DNA of 64,000 bases, taken from NCBI GenBank assembly GCA_027475525.1, contig JAMWFC010000049.1, positions 2,588,947-2,652,946 of the forward strand, read 5' to 3'. The stretch is from Macrolepiota albuminosa. Lineage: Eukaryota; Basidiomycota; Agaricomycetes; Agaricales; Agaricaceae. A program made the position numbers and the translations under genes. Of this stretch, positions 1 through 11,182 are shown one piece after another. Positions within the stretch are counted from its first letter, which is position 1; the number at the start of each line of letters is the position of its first letter. The notes beneath the pieces were generated by a model, which ran no database searches, was not told where the DNA came from, and saw nothing but the letters and a program-made list of their open reading frames with translations.

Positions 1-1182
1 GCCCATGCTCCATCCAGGTTTGTGATGCAGAGAGAAGTCAAAGTTGGCCAGATACAAGGACCATCAAGCCTGTCAGCAGTTGAGTTTTTTAACTGTCTGA
101 AAGTACGCCAAGTTCTTGTGATTAGTCCACACCTTGAATTTATGCCTGGCACCCTCAAGGAAATGTCGCCACTCCTCAAATGACCAAATAATAGCCAGCA
201 TCTCCTTGTCATGGATCTCATAATTTTGCTCCATGGCATTGAGACTCTTGGAGTAGAAGGCCACAGGATGCCACTTACCATCCTCCCTTGACTGCTGAGA
301 GAGAACAGCTCCAGTAGCAAAATCCAAGCTATTGGCTTTGACACAGAAGGGAGAGTCATCATCTGGGAATAGGAGACAGGCTTTGAAGTGACTGCCTGCT
401 TGAGGGCATCAAAGGCTGTCTGCTGTGCAGCATCCCAGTGCCAAGGAGTGTCCTTAGTGGTGAGATTAAAGAGGGGCCGGGCATGGTGTGAGAAATCCTG
501 AATGAACCTCCAGTAGAAGTTGGTGAAACCCAGAAAGGCCTGAACCTCCTTCTTGTTCTTAGGCTCTGGCCACTCCGCCACACCAGCCACCTTGACTGGG
601 TCCATCTCAGCCATTCCATGAGAGATGATTAGTCCAAGATATTCAACCTTAGTCTGCTCAAACTCGCATTTCTCTGGCTTAAGATAGAGCTGGTGTTGGG
701 AAAGACATTCCAGTACAATGTGTGTAATCTGACAATGCTCCTCTAGAGTCTTGGTATAGATGAGAATATTGTCAAGGTATACACAGACAAAACCTTCCGC
801 TATGAGGTCTCGGAAAATGTCATTCATCATGGTCTGGAAGGTGGCAGGGCTATTAGTAAGGCCAAAGAACATTACCAGAGGTTCAAAGAGTCCACAATTT
901 GTTTGGAATGTTGCCTTCCACTCATCACCTTCTTTGATGCGCACATTGTTGTAGCCCCAGCAGACATCCAACTTGGTAAAGTAGCATGCACCTCGGAGGT
1001 TGTTGACAAGCTCTGAAATGAGTGGTAAAGGGTAGCAATTCTTCACAGTCATCGCATTCAAGACTCGGTAGTCCTGAACCAGACATAGAGATCCATCCTT
1101 CTTCTTAATGAAGAAGACTGGAGAGGCCATCAGAGACTTTGAGGGATGGATGTGACCAGAGTCGAAATTCTCTTGCAGAAAG
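1..1182 (-). pseudogene. Ty3/gypsy pol relic: reverse transcriptase and RNase H
   Basis: Read from 1182 down to 1, this codes for the central part of a gypsy polyprotein. It starts near the RT core (a SPVFFIKKKDGS-like segment at about 1100-1140), passes the LTNSPATFQ segment and the catalytic box near 760-790, then the connection (FLGFTNFYWRFI at about 510-560) and an RNase H segment with ATGAVLSQ and HDKEMLAI (73-327). The frame is broken several times around 330-620. The RT catalytic box reads YLDN rather than the usual YLDD, so the second metal-binding Asp is lost. Gag, protease and integrase are absent; the left end runs off the window and the right end is cut by an LTR at 1183. It is a dead fragment of an agaricomycete-type gypsy element. 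Confidence 0.9.
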
Positions 1183-1400
1183 TGTAAGGGTGACCTCTAG
1201 AGGCTGTGGCTCAGTCACACAGCTGGCAGAGGGAGATCCAAAGTGTATTAGAATATATACTGACAATATCAAGGTAGCTACTCACCTGGCAGAGGGAGAT
1301 CCAAAGAGAACAAGTCTAGGGATTCCCTATGCCAGGTTGGATGCTTCTGGGGCCTCTGAAGCATGGGAAACAACTGTACAGTACAACAAAACCTTAAAAA
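1183..1400 (-). repeat. LTR of a gypsy element, inverted, inserted into the RT relic
   Basis: The reverse complement ends in CCCTTACA exactly where the RT frame stops (1182/1183). It aligns with the LTRs at 8749-9054 and 10044-10364 over about 215 bp, including two copies of a CTGGCAGAGGGAGATCC motif near 1217 and 1291 and the AACTGTACAGTA segment near 1375. Beyond about 1395 the match is lost, so the U3 end is divergent or truncated and the outer edge is uncertain. It carries the near-terminal palindrome CCTCTAGAGG at 1194-1203. Confidence 0.75.
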
Positions 1401-2025
1401 CTCGAAAATTGACTAACCAAACAAGGCTTATATAAGTGGTCTGGAAGCGGTGCTGAAGGGCCCACACTTGTCTGAATAGTAGCTAAAGAACCAGAGCATC
1501 TCAAGGGCTGAGAGTAGTACTAACAGATAGTGTTGAAAGAATAGAAACAGTAAAATGAAATCATGTCAGAAGAAATAAGAGAATGAATGAAGGGAGAGTG
1601 AAGAGATAAGGAGTGAGAAAAGGAAGAAATGAGGAGAAATGAGGAGTCCCCTTACACTTCTCCCTTCTGGGTTTGTATTGTTGAGGGCTTGTTTGTACAT
1701 CACCTATTTGATAGCCTGCTGTGCCATCTCTGAGCATTGACTAGTCTCTTTCCAGACATCATGCATCATCTCTGCTGCATTTGGGATCATGCACTGGATG
1801 AACTGGTGACTGTGCCTCACCAGGAGGTCCCTGCTGTGCAGCCATCTTGCCCGCTTTATAGCAGGGCAGCTCTGTTGGTGGGTCTGGTCACTCCATGTCC
1901 CTGTGTTACCCCTGCTGCAACTTGGCCAATTGTTCCTGGTGGTCTAGTGGAGCTGTTTACATACAGGTCTCCGTCTCCAGTCTGGCAGGCTTCATTAGCC
2001 CCGTTTCCTTGGTTGGTGCCAGCCC
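1400..2025. other. No gene recognised
   Basis: This stretch may be the divergent remainder of the inverted LTR, with a TATATAA-like box near 1430. A purine-rich tract runs from 1550 to 1650. A weak plus-strand open frame covers 1737-2231, and only its last part (after about 2026) has recognisable similarity. Confidence 0.4.
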
Positions 2026-2750
2026 ATGCACCCGGTATCCTGCTGCATGATGTTGACCAGGTCAGGGACCACATGGACAACATGGCTCACCCTGGCCATA
2101 CCCTTCATGGTTTGCCCCTGGAGGTGGGTCACATGTTGTCCGCCTTGGACAAAGTATTTCCACAGAAGGTTATTTCGTGTCTTGGGGAGTGGCATGCTGG
2201 AATACATTCTGTTGAATCTTCTCATGGATGAGGCCTGCTGACTCGCAGCCCATGAACCACCTCTTCCTGAATCCGCCTTTGTTTTCTCTAATAGAAAACT
2301 TTGCCTCCCCACCACTTCCTTGGGAACTAGCAAGGAGGATAAATTTAATTTTGACAAGTGGTGCAGCATGGCAGATAACTTGGTGGATGCAATGCGCAAG
2401 CACCTTCAGGCAGGCAATGAACCCCAGTCAGGTGGTCATGTAGCAAATATCATCGCTGACTCCTTCACCACCCACTTCAAATACCTGAAGAACATGAACA
2501 ATGCTCAAGCTATGTTTCCAGTTGTCTTGCATTATGATTGCTGCTTGCGAGGTCTCTTTATCAGGGAATCCCACACCTTTCATATGGATACCTTCCAGAA
2601 TGACATCTGGCATGAGTGCTTGTCAGATTTGCACACATCTCAGGTTGAAATGTTGAACATCCATTTGGCAGAGATGGAGACATTTCTTGCGCAGGCAAAG
2701 TTGTCAGGTCCCCTGAAATACAAAGACCAACGTGGTGGATTGTCAGTGCC
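2026..2750 (+). pseudogene. Relic of the gag-like ORF of a Ngaro-type retrotransposon
   Basis: Three short frames together match the gag-like protein of the intact element at 18976-20025. Shared segments include LDKVFPQKV (versus ADKVFPHKV), GMLEYILLNLLMDEAC (versus GMLEYIPLDLLTDDAC), NLVDAMRKHLQAG (versus NLVAAMRKHLCAH) and HFKYLKN with RESHTFHMD (versus HFNYLKN and LESHTFRMD). The order is conserved, but at least two frameshifts and a TGA interrupt it. The neighbouring RT, recombinase and split repeats are not found here, so this is an old, isolated fragment of the same family. The base composition is closer to the surrounding debris than to the intact copy. Confidence 0.75.
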
Positions 2751-3917
2751 TTGCCAGTCACCACACCGTTGCTGTTTAGAAGATTCCAGTGAGCTCCAGA
2801 GGCAGGTCTGGGGTTCAGAGGGAAAGACTGGGAAACTGTAGACAAGACAAGTCTGTGACGAGTTGAGGTGGAAGAGATATAATTGATAGGTAGACTTAAA
2901 CATGAGTGGAAGGGAACTGGGGCATGAGATTAGAGAGATACTGGAGTCAGAATGGAACAGAGAGTTGAACACAATGGGGAAAGTTACGAGTCAGGAAATG
3001 GAAACTGGGAAATGGGGACACAAGGTGAAATGAGACAGGTTGAGGTGAGACAAGATGAGAATTGAAATAGAAGTTTATAAGATCACGAGACGAGAGTTCA
3101 CAAACACAAGTAATAGGATTGGAGACATAAGAAACACTGGCTCCAGGGGCAAATGATATGTAAGTGATGCAGGTAACAGTGATGACACCCAAAAGTCACT
3201 AAGTACTGTCTAGAGTAAACTGTACCTAGCAACTGAGAAAGGTATTGCATTAAGTGGTTGCTAGTTTTGAGAGAGTCCAGGCAGGGTCACAGAAACCTAG
3301 TTTGTTAAGAGAAATAAAGTAATTGAAATAGAGGTGCTTAGCAATCTAAGCCGTATAGCCTGTGAGGCACTAGGGTGCCAAAGTCGGTAAGGGACTTGGC
3401 AATGTAACAAAGTTAATATGCCACCCGTATGGCACCGTACAGTTGGCAAGACTGGCATAAGGTTGGTAAGCATAAGGTTGGTAAGACAAGTTATCACGTG
3501 GCGACTCAGAAGTACTTTAGAGTGCACTGACTTGTGATCTGAACTGTGGGGAGTAGGATTTGATGCTGGCTAAGACAAAATATGTACAGTATTTATAGGT
3601 GCTAAGTCGCCGTGTTAATTAAACTATAAGTTGCTAAGTAACAAAATGGGGAAGGGAGTATGACAAGAGGAATAGAACGTGAAATGTCTAACCCACAGCG
3701 TCTATCAAGTCAGCAAGCGCTAAGTCCACAAGTGAGCACTAAAAGCAGTCAAATGCGTGGTGACTATCCTGAGGTCTGAAACCATCATAGGGGGCTGGCG
3801 TCGCTAAGGTTGCTAAGCATTGGTAAGCAGTAAGCATTGCTAAGAGCTAGGCACTGGAGCTGAGGAATTGATGGAAGATTGATTGCCATTGCTAAGGTGC
3901 TAAGTGCTGGTAAGCAC
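2751..3917. other. No gene recognised; purine-rich and GCTAAG-rich sequence
   Basis: Positions 2830-3130 are strongly purine-biased on the plus strand (GAGATGAGAC-like runs). From 3600 to 3917 the words GCTAAG and GGTAAG recur many times at irregular spacing. No frame shows a family I recognise, and the minus-strand ORFs here look like composition artefacts. Confidence 0.5.
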
Positions 3918-4335
3918 ATCATTTGATAAGAAGTCAGGTATCTGCATGATCGGTGATCTAGGTCCATGGCTGAGGTCCCATGATAGAGTCCCATGGGCTA
4001 GAGCACAAGTCCTGTGCTGTCCACGTCGCGTCCTGTCACCTTGGTGAGTAGCCAAACCAATACCAACAGAAGTTGCTAAATATAGCACCTCTGCGCTGAG
4101 CCCAGCCAGAGTCTTATCACCGCTAAGTGCATCATTTGATGGAAAGTCAGGTATCTGCGTGATTGGTGATCTAAGGTCCATGGCCAAGGTCCCGTGATGG
4201 AGTCCCATGAGCTAGAGTACAAGTTCCATGTTGTCCACATCATGTCCTGTCACCTTAGTGAGTAACCAAACTGGTACCAACAGAAGTTGCTAATTATAGC
4301 GCCTACATGCTCGAGCCCAGCCAGAGTCTTATCAT
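3918..4335. repeat. Two-copy tandem duplication, about 205 bp per unit
   Basis: Copy 1 (3918-4120) and copy 2 (4131-4335) both begin ATCATTTGAT and end CCAGAGTCTTATCA. They share the segments GTCAGGTATCTGC, GTCCTGTCACCTT and ACCAACAGAAGTTGCTAA. The offset is 213 bp. The copies differ at many positions, so the duplication is not recent. Confidence 0.85.
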
Positions 4336-4870
4336 CTCCTCCCAACTGAAAAATTGACTGTCCCCAGTCAACCATTGGTAGCATGTGCTGGTGGTCTGAG
4401 CATCTAAAGGTCTGTGCACCCCAAACTTCTTTAAATGCCCTAGCAACAGTATATGAGACTTCATTAAAATCCCCTGTTAGCAGCCAATTTCAATTTCCTG
4501 TCCTCCATACTTCTAGCAGTCACATGTCTTCTGCCATCTTTGCTGCTGCCGATGCTTGTGCCCAGGCGCTCTTGTTTGTTGCTAAGGCCACCTTGTTTGT
4601 CAAGTGCCACCTGGACAAGGGGGCTGGCACCTCCAAAACCTTGACGGTAGGTATGATGTGGTTGCTGGAGCGTTGGAGAACCCACTGGTTGGCTGGTGTG
4701 TCATGGGACCAGGAGGAAGCGCTATGAGCTTGGTGTGTTGCCAAAGCTGCCAAGCATCCTGGGAAAGCCTGGCTGGAACCTTTTGAGGCACTGCTGGTAT
4801 GTCTTGCCTTAGCAATAGCTGTGAACTCCTACTGACCATTTAGTGACCTCTTCCACCTCCTGTTCCTTCC

Positions 4871-6943
4871 GTGGCTGACGAATTGGCCAATATTCTTGGT
4901 GAGTCCACCCCCCACCCAGTAAGTTCTACCAGTTGCTTGAGGTAAGTCACTTACCCTTCCTGTGGCAGCGCTGGACTGAGTTGTCTCCTGATAGCAAAGA
5001 AACACTCATTATTGAGCCCCTTCTGGCTCATCAGCAGGCTGCCAAGAAGCCTTTCTTGCAGAGGCAAGGAGGCAGGAGGAGGAGGAGATGGCGTGGAGGT
5101 GGCAGAAAGAGGTTGGGGAGGCCAGTTTGGTGACAGAGGTGGTAGCGATGTGATCATTAGCAACAAGTGCCAGAGCGCCTGGTGTTGGCACAGCTGGTGA
5201 CACTGCACCATTGGCATCAACCTCCCAGCTGCTGGCTTCTCCTTTTGCAGTGCCTGGTCCCACTGTTAGCGACAATGTTGCCAAGCTCTGCCATGTGCAG
5301 CATGTTGCTGCTGGGAAGGAGAGCCCCTTGCCAGCAGCTCCTCAATGGGGCTCAACCGCTCAAGTGTCTCCAAAGTGCAAGGTAAGCTCATTTGCCGCCT
5401 GTCACTAGTGCTGTCACTAACGTGCTTTTCTCTAGTCCTGAAAGTCCACCAAGACTGTGCCAATATACGAGGTAAGTTTCTTGCCCTTTTGCCTTGTGAG
5501 TTTAGCAACTGATTAGCATGGTAGGTGCCCATACAAACAACCTTCTCTGATGCCAAGCTTTATGACCTTCTGGCGACTAGGAGGGATGAAGTTGTACTGG
5601 ACACAGGCGTGAAAGCAGGAGTCGTGATGGAAGGTGCCAAGGGCAAGAAGATGGTAGTGCCTGGGAAGCGGCAGGAGTACAAGGAGGCCAAAGGGGCGGT
5701 AAGCATTCCACTCTCCTTAGCAACTGACTTAACCTCTATTCCCTTAGTGCAACAAGTGCTGGGCAGACAATGACCCAGAGGCCTGTTGGTTTCCAACTGG
5801 CATTCTCCCTTGCTATGGCTGCAACACCCTCAAAAGGGCATGTACCTACAATGGGCTGAAGTCTTGGGAACGCGGCAAGAAGGACCCCATCGTAAGGTGA
5901 GCATTTGAGCGGTTGGTATGGGTGAGGTGGGCATGGGAGTTCATAGCGGCTCAGAGGGAGTTGGTGGAATCGGGTGGCACTGCCATCATCACTGAGGAGA
6001 GCTTGGTGCTCCCAACGACTCAAGGAGCAGGCATGGAGGTGGCAGGGCAGTGGAGGTTGGGAAGGGCAAGGCCAAGGTGGTGGTGATGGAAGACGAAGAA
6101 GACGAGGTTGGTCCCTCTAGTCATGGCAAGAAGCGGGCCCATTCACCCGCTGGTGACTCAGAGGCCTCCAAGCAACCATGCTTGGACACTGAAGACCTCC
6201 AAGGCGCCAACTTGGATGACTTAGCGGGCATCTTGGCTGGAGTGCCTGCTCCCTTTGTTCCCAGTGACCCCAAGGCTGGCCCTAGTGGCACAAGAGGGAT
6301 GGAGGAGGCGGAGCTTGGTGACGAGGATGCTGAGGGTGATGAGGAGGTCAAGGAACAAGTAGAGGAAGTGAGGGAAGAGGCTGAAGAAGAGGAGGTTGCT
6401 GAGGAAGGAGAGGAGGAGGTAAGACTCCTCTCCAGGTGCTGGATGACACTAACTTCTTGGTGCTCTCAGCTGGCAATGGCCCAGGAGATGTCCTCCAGCA
6501 ATGAGGACCATGAGCAGGAAGAACACCCTGCCCCAGTCACTAGGTGGGACACCAGATGGACTCCTCTGCCCTTGTCCCATGTCACTGGAGGCGACTTCAA
6601 CTGGCTTGGTGAGGAGCTGGTCTACCCTGTAACCAGTATGAGGTTGCCAGAAGAACTTCAGTGATTCATGGAGCGCACGGTGGGAATGGAGTTGGTGATG
6701 GCGCAGGAGATGAGGGCGGTAGACGCTGAGATGGCCAGGATGAGAATGCAGAGGAGGACACTAGCATGCAGTGTGGGCATCTTGTGTTGCTACCAACAAG
6801 ATTGTGAGGAGGCGCTGGCTTGGCAGGAGAGGAACAATGTCCAGGCTGAAGACCTCTTCCCGCTACCGCTGTTCATCTTCCCAACTGACCCCTACCAGGC
6901 CCAGTCGCTAGTGCCTATTAAATTTTTGAACTTTTTAGTATAA
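4871..6943 (+). pseudogene. Broken multi-exon gene with Zn-cluster-like Cys motif, acidic linker and coiled coil
   Basis: An exon chain can be followed on the plus strand with GT-AG introns at 4919-4968, about 5383-5434, about 5471-5523, 5699-5747 and 6419-6469 (all near 50 nt). The exon after 5747 carries six cysteines in a C-x2-C, C, C-x2-C, C arrangement (CNKC...CW...CYGC...AC), like a fungal Zn(2)-Cys(6) cluster with longer loops. A very acidic Glu-rich linker (6290-6420), an FNWLGEEL segment (about 6597-6620) and a helical MAQEMRAVDAEMARMRM stretch (6700-6750) follow. Breaks: the expected start codon is GTG, a one-base shift lies near 5050, and TGA codons sit near 5150 and at 6662-6664 (the last between EELQ and FMERTV, where CGA would restore Arg). 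The layout recalls multicopy orphan proteins of Agaricomycetes; the function is unknown and that recollection is unchecked. Confidence 0.6.
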
Positions 6944-7311
6944 CTTTGCACATAGTATGAGTCAAGGAGTAGTAGTCATAAAATGTAACATAAACTGTTT
7001 CTTGGACTTTTGAAAGGTGTGAGTAAGTAAAAGATAGTCTGTCGGTAACATAAGAAAGGGGGTTTGAAAAGACTTGAACAAGAAAAAGACTTAGCGAATT
7101 CCACTCTTTGGCAACTTGAGAAATAAAGGGAACACTCAGTAGATCATCATAGCAAAAAGCCCTTGTGTAAGAGTTGCGCAAGGCACCAGGCGCTTATTGG
7201 GTGCTAGCGCTGCATCTTGAGGTAGGTAAACAAAAATCTGTGTAGCAATAAATCTTTTAAGAAAATAGAAAAAAAAATATGGTAAGGAAAGCTTAGTGAG
7301 AGGTCTAGCAA
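6944..7311. other. No gene recognised
   Basis: AT-rich spacer between the broken Zn-cluster gene and the 3' end of the minus-strand gypsy relic. It may include the 3' untranslated part of that relic. No LTR boundary was identified. Confidence 0.4.
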
Positions 7312-8748
7312 CTATAAATCATCTTCTTCTGGGGGTGGTAAATTGTTATCATCCAAGAGGTCAGTTTCTTCAAGTTCCCTGAGTTTGGCGGTATTAATAT
7401 CTAGCGCTTCTAGCGGTAAGGGAATGTTGTCGCACACTAAGTAAGGAAGGAGGCAGAAGACGGCAACAGGTCTGTGTAGTACCGACCTGTCTCGTTCACA
7501 AAGCACATAAGCGCCTCCACAGTTGTGAGAGATAACTACCAATGGCCCTAGGTAGCGTGGGTGCATCTTCTTGTTGTAGGTGGTTTCAATCTTGGAGTTC
7601 CTCATGAGTACTAGCGACCCACGGCTGAAGTTGTAGTCCTTGATGGTGGCACTGTGATTGGTTTCAAACTTGAGGGCGGCTTGGCACCTGGCACTAAAAA
7701 CAGTTTTGTGTAGGCACACTAAGTCTTCACTGTGTTGTTGAAGGTCAATAGCTCATCTGGCAATCAGGTCGGTAGTGGACAAGATGGAGTTGGGCACTAG
7801 TTGGAGGTAGGTCGCCTCCACAATGTTGGCAGGGAGCAGAGATGGGTGCCAGTGGCTGCATAATAAGGCAAGCACCCCATGTGCTTGCATATAGTTACCC
7901 TTTCCGACCAGAAGACTGAGTAAGTTGCTTCACTCCATCTAGACTCGTTGCCATCTACCGCCTTGAAGAGAGCCTGGTGCACATCAAAGTGAGGTTGTTC
8001 TACAAGTCCATTAGCGTGTTTATTGTAGCCTGAGATGTGTATGTGGTGAATGTTGTACTTCTTGGCAAGGTAGGTTAGCGCCTTAATGATGGGAGCTCCA
8101 TTGTTGGTAACTATTTCTCTTAGCACACCTCAGCGGCAGATAACATCTTCAAATAACCACTTAGCAATAGTGTCTGTGTTTTCTTTTTGTAGCATCCTGA
8201 ATTCTGGCCAGTGGACAAGTGAGCAGCAACCTTGGATAATGTACTCATAGCGACTGCACTTTGGCATATGCATTGTGTCAATATAAATCTTGCTGAAGAG
8301 AGGCGCTGGCATAGCAACAGTCAGCAGGATGAGCAGTTGGCGCTTTGTTGAATCTGGCAAAGGTGACAAGTCTTGACGTACCAAGCGACATCAGCTCTAA
8401 TGTGAGGCCACCAAAAGCGCTCTAGCAGGATAGTGTGTGTAGCATAAAGTCTCCTGTGGCCTAAATCATCATGCATAGCGCAGAGGATCTTGAGTCAGTC
8501 GCTAGGCTGCACTACCAGCTTGTGAGCGCCATCCTTGCTGCGTTGCCAGAGTTGGTTGTTGCTAATGAAAAAGTTGGTGGCATATTGGATGAAGGTGGTA
8601 TACTCATTGTCGCTAAAGTTGCTAGGTCATTTAAGTGAATCCAACCAAACTTTAATGATATCCAGGTGCTTGTCTTCTGCTTGGGCTTTAGTGCTCCTGG
8701 GGACTGAGTCGTGGGTGAGGTCAGTACTGTCTTCTCTGAGGGGCTTGA
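7312..8748 (-). pseudogene. Ty3/gypsy integrase relic (zinc-binding, core and C-terminal domains)
   Basis: Read from 8748 downward: a VWLDSLKDL segment, the HHCC zinc-binding region (ERFWWPHIRADVAWYV...CHLCQ, about 8370-8450), the catalytic core beginning YIDTMHMP (about 8260-8285), then the second core motif at about 8105 and HANGLVEQPHFDV near 7990-8025 with the third acidic residue. A C-terminal barrel-like part follows (KKMHPRYLGPLVV, about 7535-7575) and an acidic tail ending at 7312. The second catalytic Asp is lost: the motif reads TNNG where TDNG is usual. Frames switch near 8126 and 7720-7797. The upstream half is cut off at 8748 by the LTR beginning at 8749, so this is a host copy into which another element inserted. 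Confidence 0.9.
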
Positions 8749-9054
8749 TGTCAGGTGACTTCCTTTTCTGGCCACTTCCTTTTTCAGCCATCCCGTAGAT
8801 CTCTGGGACCCCTCCGGGACGCTCCCTGGCCATCGTTGGACTTCTCCAAGATGCTGTATAGTTGTTCTCATGCCCCTGCCCCCGTACTGATGTGCCACAC
8901 AATGGCAGAGGGATCCTTAGACTTGTTCTCTTTGGATTTCTCTCTGCCAGGTGATTAGTTATTCTCCTGTTGTATTTACTGTCTCTAATGAAACTTTGGA
9001 TTTCCCTTTGCCAGTTGTGTGACTTAGCCGCAACCCCCAAAGGTCGCCCTTACA
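8749..9054 (+). repeat. Gypsy LTR, copy 1
   Basis: It begins TGTCAGGTGACT exactly at the break in the minus-strand integrase and ends CGCCCTTACA, a TG...CA bounded LTR of 306 bp. It aligns with 10044-10364 and, inverted, with 1183-1400. It contains the doubled TTTGGATTTC(C/T)CT(T/C)TGCCAG motif near 8930 and 8997. The five bases before it are CTTGA; the matching target duplicate was not located because the element is truncated by later insertion. Confidence 0.85.
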
Positions 9055-9153
9055 GCAGAACAAGTCTCCTAATCCTGGTCTGGTAGCCCCTTATAGCCAC
9101 TGAACACCTCTCGGCTCCTATTTGTCACCTCCTCACCAGTTTTAAGCACTGCC

Positions 9154-10035
9154 TTGTCTATGTCTCAGCCTGCCGCTCCAGAAGCACTCCCAGATGCTGC
9201 GGCCTCTGGCAAGGAAGCCTGGACCTGCCTGCTTCACCTAGAAATGCAGGTGCAACTCACCCAAGCCTCTCTTAACCAGCACTCCGCCAAACTCATCCAT
9301 TTCCAACAAACCACCGACACCATCTCCAACTTTCTCCATACCCTCCTCAAATGCCTTGCCCTGGTGGCACCTAACCCCCCACCACCTACTCTGCCAGTGC
9401 AGTGCCCACGCACCACGCAATCCCCTGTCCTGGCATGGGAGCACTCCAATCTCTTACACCTGGCAACCCCCAATGCCTACAACGGTGACCGCATGTCCAG
9501 GGAACGCTTCCTCCAGTCGTGTGCCACCTATCTCCAGCTCTGTGTTGACAATTTCATATCCGATGAGCTGAAAATTGTGTGGATCTTGTTCTACATAAAG
9601 TTGGGATGAGCAGCCACCTACGTGCTGAGGGTTTTCCGATGCCCTGAAGGCATCATGAGCTTTACGGACTGGGCCAAGTTCGAACAGGAGTTCCAGGATG
9701 AGTTCTTTCCCTGGAACCCCACCAAAAGCGCTGCGCTGATCCTGAGGGACAGGGAGCCATACAGCCAAGGGAAACGCTCGCTGAACAAGTACATCAACTT
9801 GTTCCGTGCATTGGTCAAGCAGGCCAATTACCCCAACGGCCTGTAGGAAGGGCTCCATCTGACCCTGATGGAGTGCATTGACAACCTTGCAGAGGGTCAA
9901 CCAGCTGATGACCAGGTCCTTGCATGGTACCAGGTAGCCCAGGAGCAGTGGCAGCTCATGGAGCTCAAGCATGCCCTCTGCAAGCCAACGCACCCCGTGC
10001 CCCTGACTCAACCCATCGCAATGTTCCCCCACAGG
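9154..10035 (+). pseudogene. Degraded gypsy Gag, copy 1
   Basis: The ORF starts about 100 bp after the LTR with MSMSQPAAPEALPDAA and follows the intact-looking Gag at 10473 residue by residue: HLEMQVQLTQASL, DRMSRERFLQSC, then the retrotransposon gag core with WAKFEQEFQDEFFPWNP and DREPYSQGKRSLNKYI. In-frame stops occur at 9607-9609 (TGA) and 9844-9846 (TAG), and homology continues to about 10035 (AWYQVAQEQWQLME), where the second LTR interrupts it. It encodes no working protein. Gag would form the virus-like particle. Confidence 0.88.
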
Positions 10036-10043
10036 TTCACGAC

Positions 10044-10364
10044 TGTCAGGGGACTCCTCGCTCTTGTCTGGTCACAATTTCCTTTTCCGGAGTTTCTGGA
10101 GAACTCCAGAGCATTTCCCGCGCCCCAGGGTTCTCCTGGCTTTCCAGAGCTAGCCATTGGATACTGTACAGTTGTTCCCACGCCCTTCCACCCCCGTACT
10201 GATGTGCCGCACTGGCAGAGGAATCCTTAGACTTGTTCTCTTTGGATTTCCCTCTGCCAGGTGATTAGTTATTGATTGTACTGTCATTACTGGCTCTAAT
10301 ATACTTTGGATTTCCCTCTGCCAGTTGTGTGATAGTGCCGCAACCTCCGGAGGTCGCCCTTACA
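10044..10364 (+). repeat. Gypsy LTR, copy 2, nested in Gag copy 1
   Basis: It starts TGTCAGGGGACT and ends CGCCCTTACA (321 bp), with the same internal doubled TTTGGATTTCCCTCTGCCAG motif (about 10239 and 10312). Near the 3' end lies a 12-bp perfect palindrome ACCTCCGGAGGT (10343-10354). It sits directly inside the gag frame of copy 1, so it represents a younger insertion. Confidence 0.85.
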
Positions 10365-10472
10365 GCAGAACAAGTCTCCTAATTCCGGTCTGGAAGCCCC
10401 CCATAGCCGTCAGAAGAATTCTCTGGCTCCTATCTGCCGCTTCTCCACCAGTTTTAAGCATCTGGACCTTCT

Positions 10473-11182
10473 ATGTCTCAGCTTGCCTCTTCAGACACTC
10501 CTCTGGATGCTACAGCTCCTCAGGATGAAGCCTGGACTCGCTTGCTCCACCTAGAGGCTCAAGTGCAGCTTACTCAAGCTTCCCTCACTCACCACACCGC
10601 CGAACTCTCCACCCTCCGACAAACCACTGAAACCATCTCTGACTCCCTCCAGGCACTCCTAGAGCGTCTCAACACCACTCCCTTGGTTGCTACTGCAACC
10701 CCAGCAGCGGAACTGCCCCCCGCTGTTCAGCCATCCTCTCCGAATCCTCTGATGACCCAAGAGACCCCACGTGCGCTCCTCCCCCAACCAGTAATCCCGG
10801 ATGCCTACGATGGCGACCACGTGACTGGAGAACAATTTCTACAGTCGTGCCTCACCTATATCCAGCTCTGCAGGGACGACTTTGTCTCGGATGACCTGAA
10901 AATCGCATGGGTTCTCTCCTACATGAAGTCTGGGAGAGCGGCCATCTACGCACTGCGGGTTTTCCGACGCCCCAGAGGCGTTGTGGGGTTTGCAAACTGG
11001 GCCGCATTTGAGCAGGAGTTCCAGGACGAGTTCTTCCCCAAGAACCCAGCCAAGGCAGCTGCGCTGGTCCTCCGAGACAGGGATCAATACAGACAAGGGA
11101 GGCGCTCGCTGGACGAATACATTGACTCCTTCCGGGCACTAGTTGAGCAGGCCGGGTACCCCGATGGACTGAACCTGAACAT
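10473..11182 (+). CDS. Gypsy Gag, copy 2 (3'-truncated)
   Basis: The open frame starts MSQLASSDTPLDATA about 110 bp after the LTR and stays open for about 235 codons. The N-terminal third is a coiled-coil-like HLEAQVQLTQASLTHHTAEL stretch followed by a Pro/Thr-rich linker. The second half is the retrotransposon gag domain (GEQFLQSCLTYIQL, WAAFEQEFQDEFF, YRQGRRSLDEYIDSFRALVEQAGYPDGL). Homology ends near 11182 and the sequence switches to a chromovirus pol, so the zinc knuckle, protease and pol of this element are missing. It is the better preserved of the two copies in this stack. Confidence 0.85.

Noticed and set aside
1737..2025. Plus-strand ORF start before the Ngaro gag relic
   Set aside because: The first half has no similarity to the gag family and the opposite strand is equally open; only the part after 2026 is supported.
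2640..2972. Minus-strand Ser/Phe-rich ORF
   Set aside because: It arises from the purine-rich plus strand and overlaps the gag relic; there are no family features.
5009..5284. Minus-strand Ala/Ser-rich ORF
   Set aside because: Antisense shadow of the Glu/Arg-rich exon of the Zn-cluster-like pseudogene.
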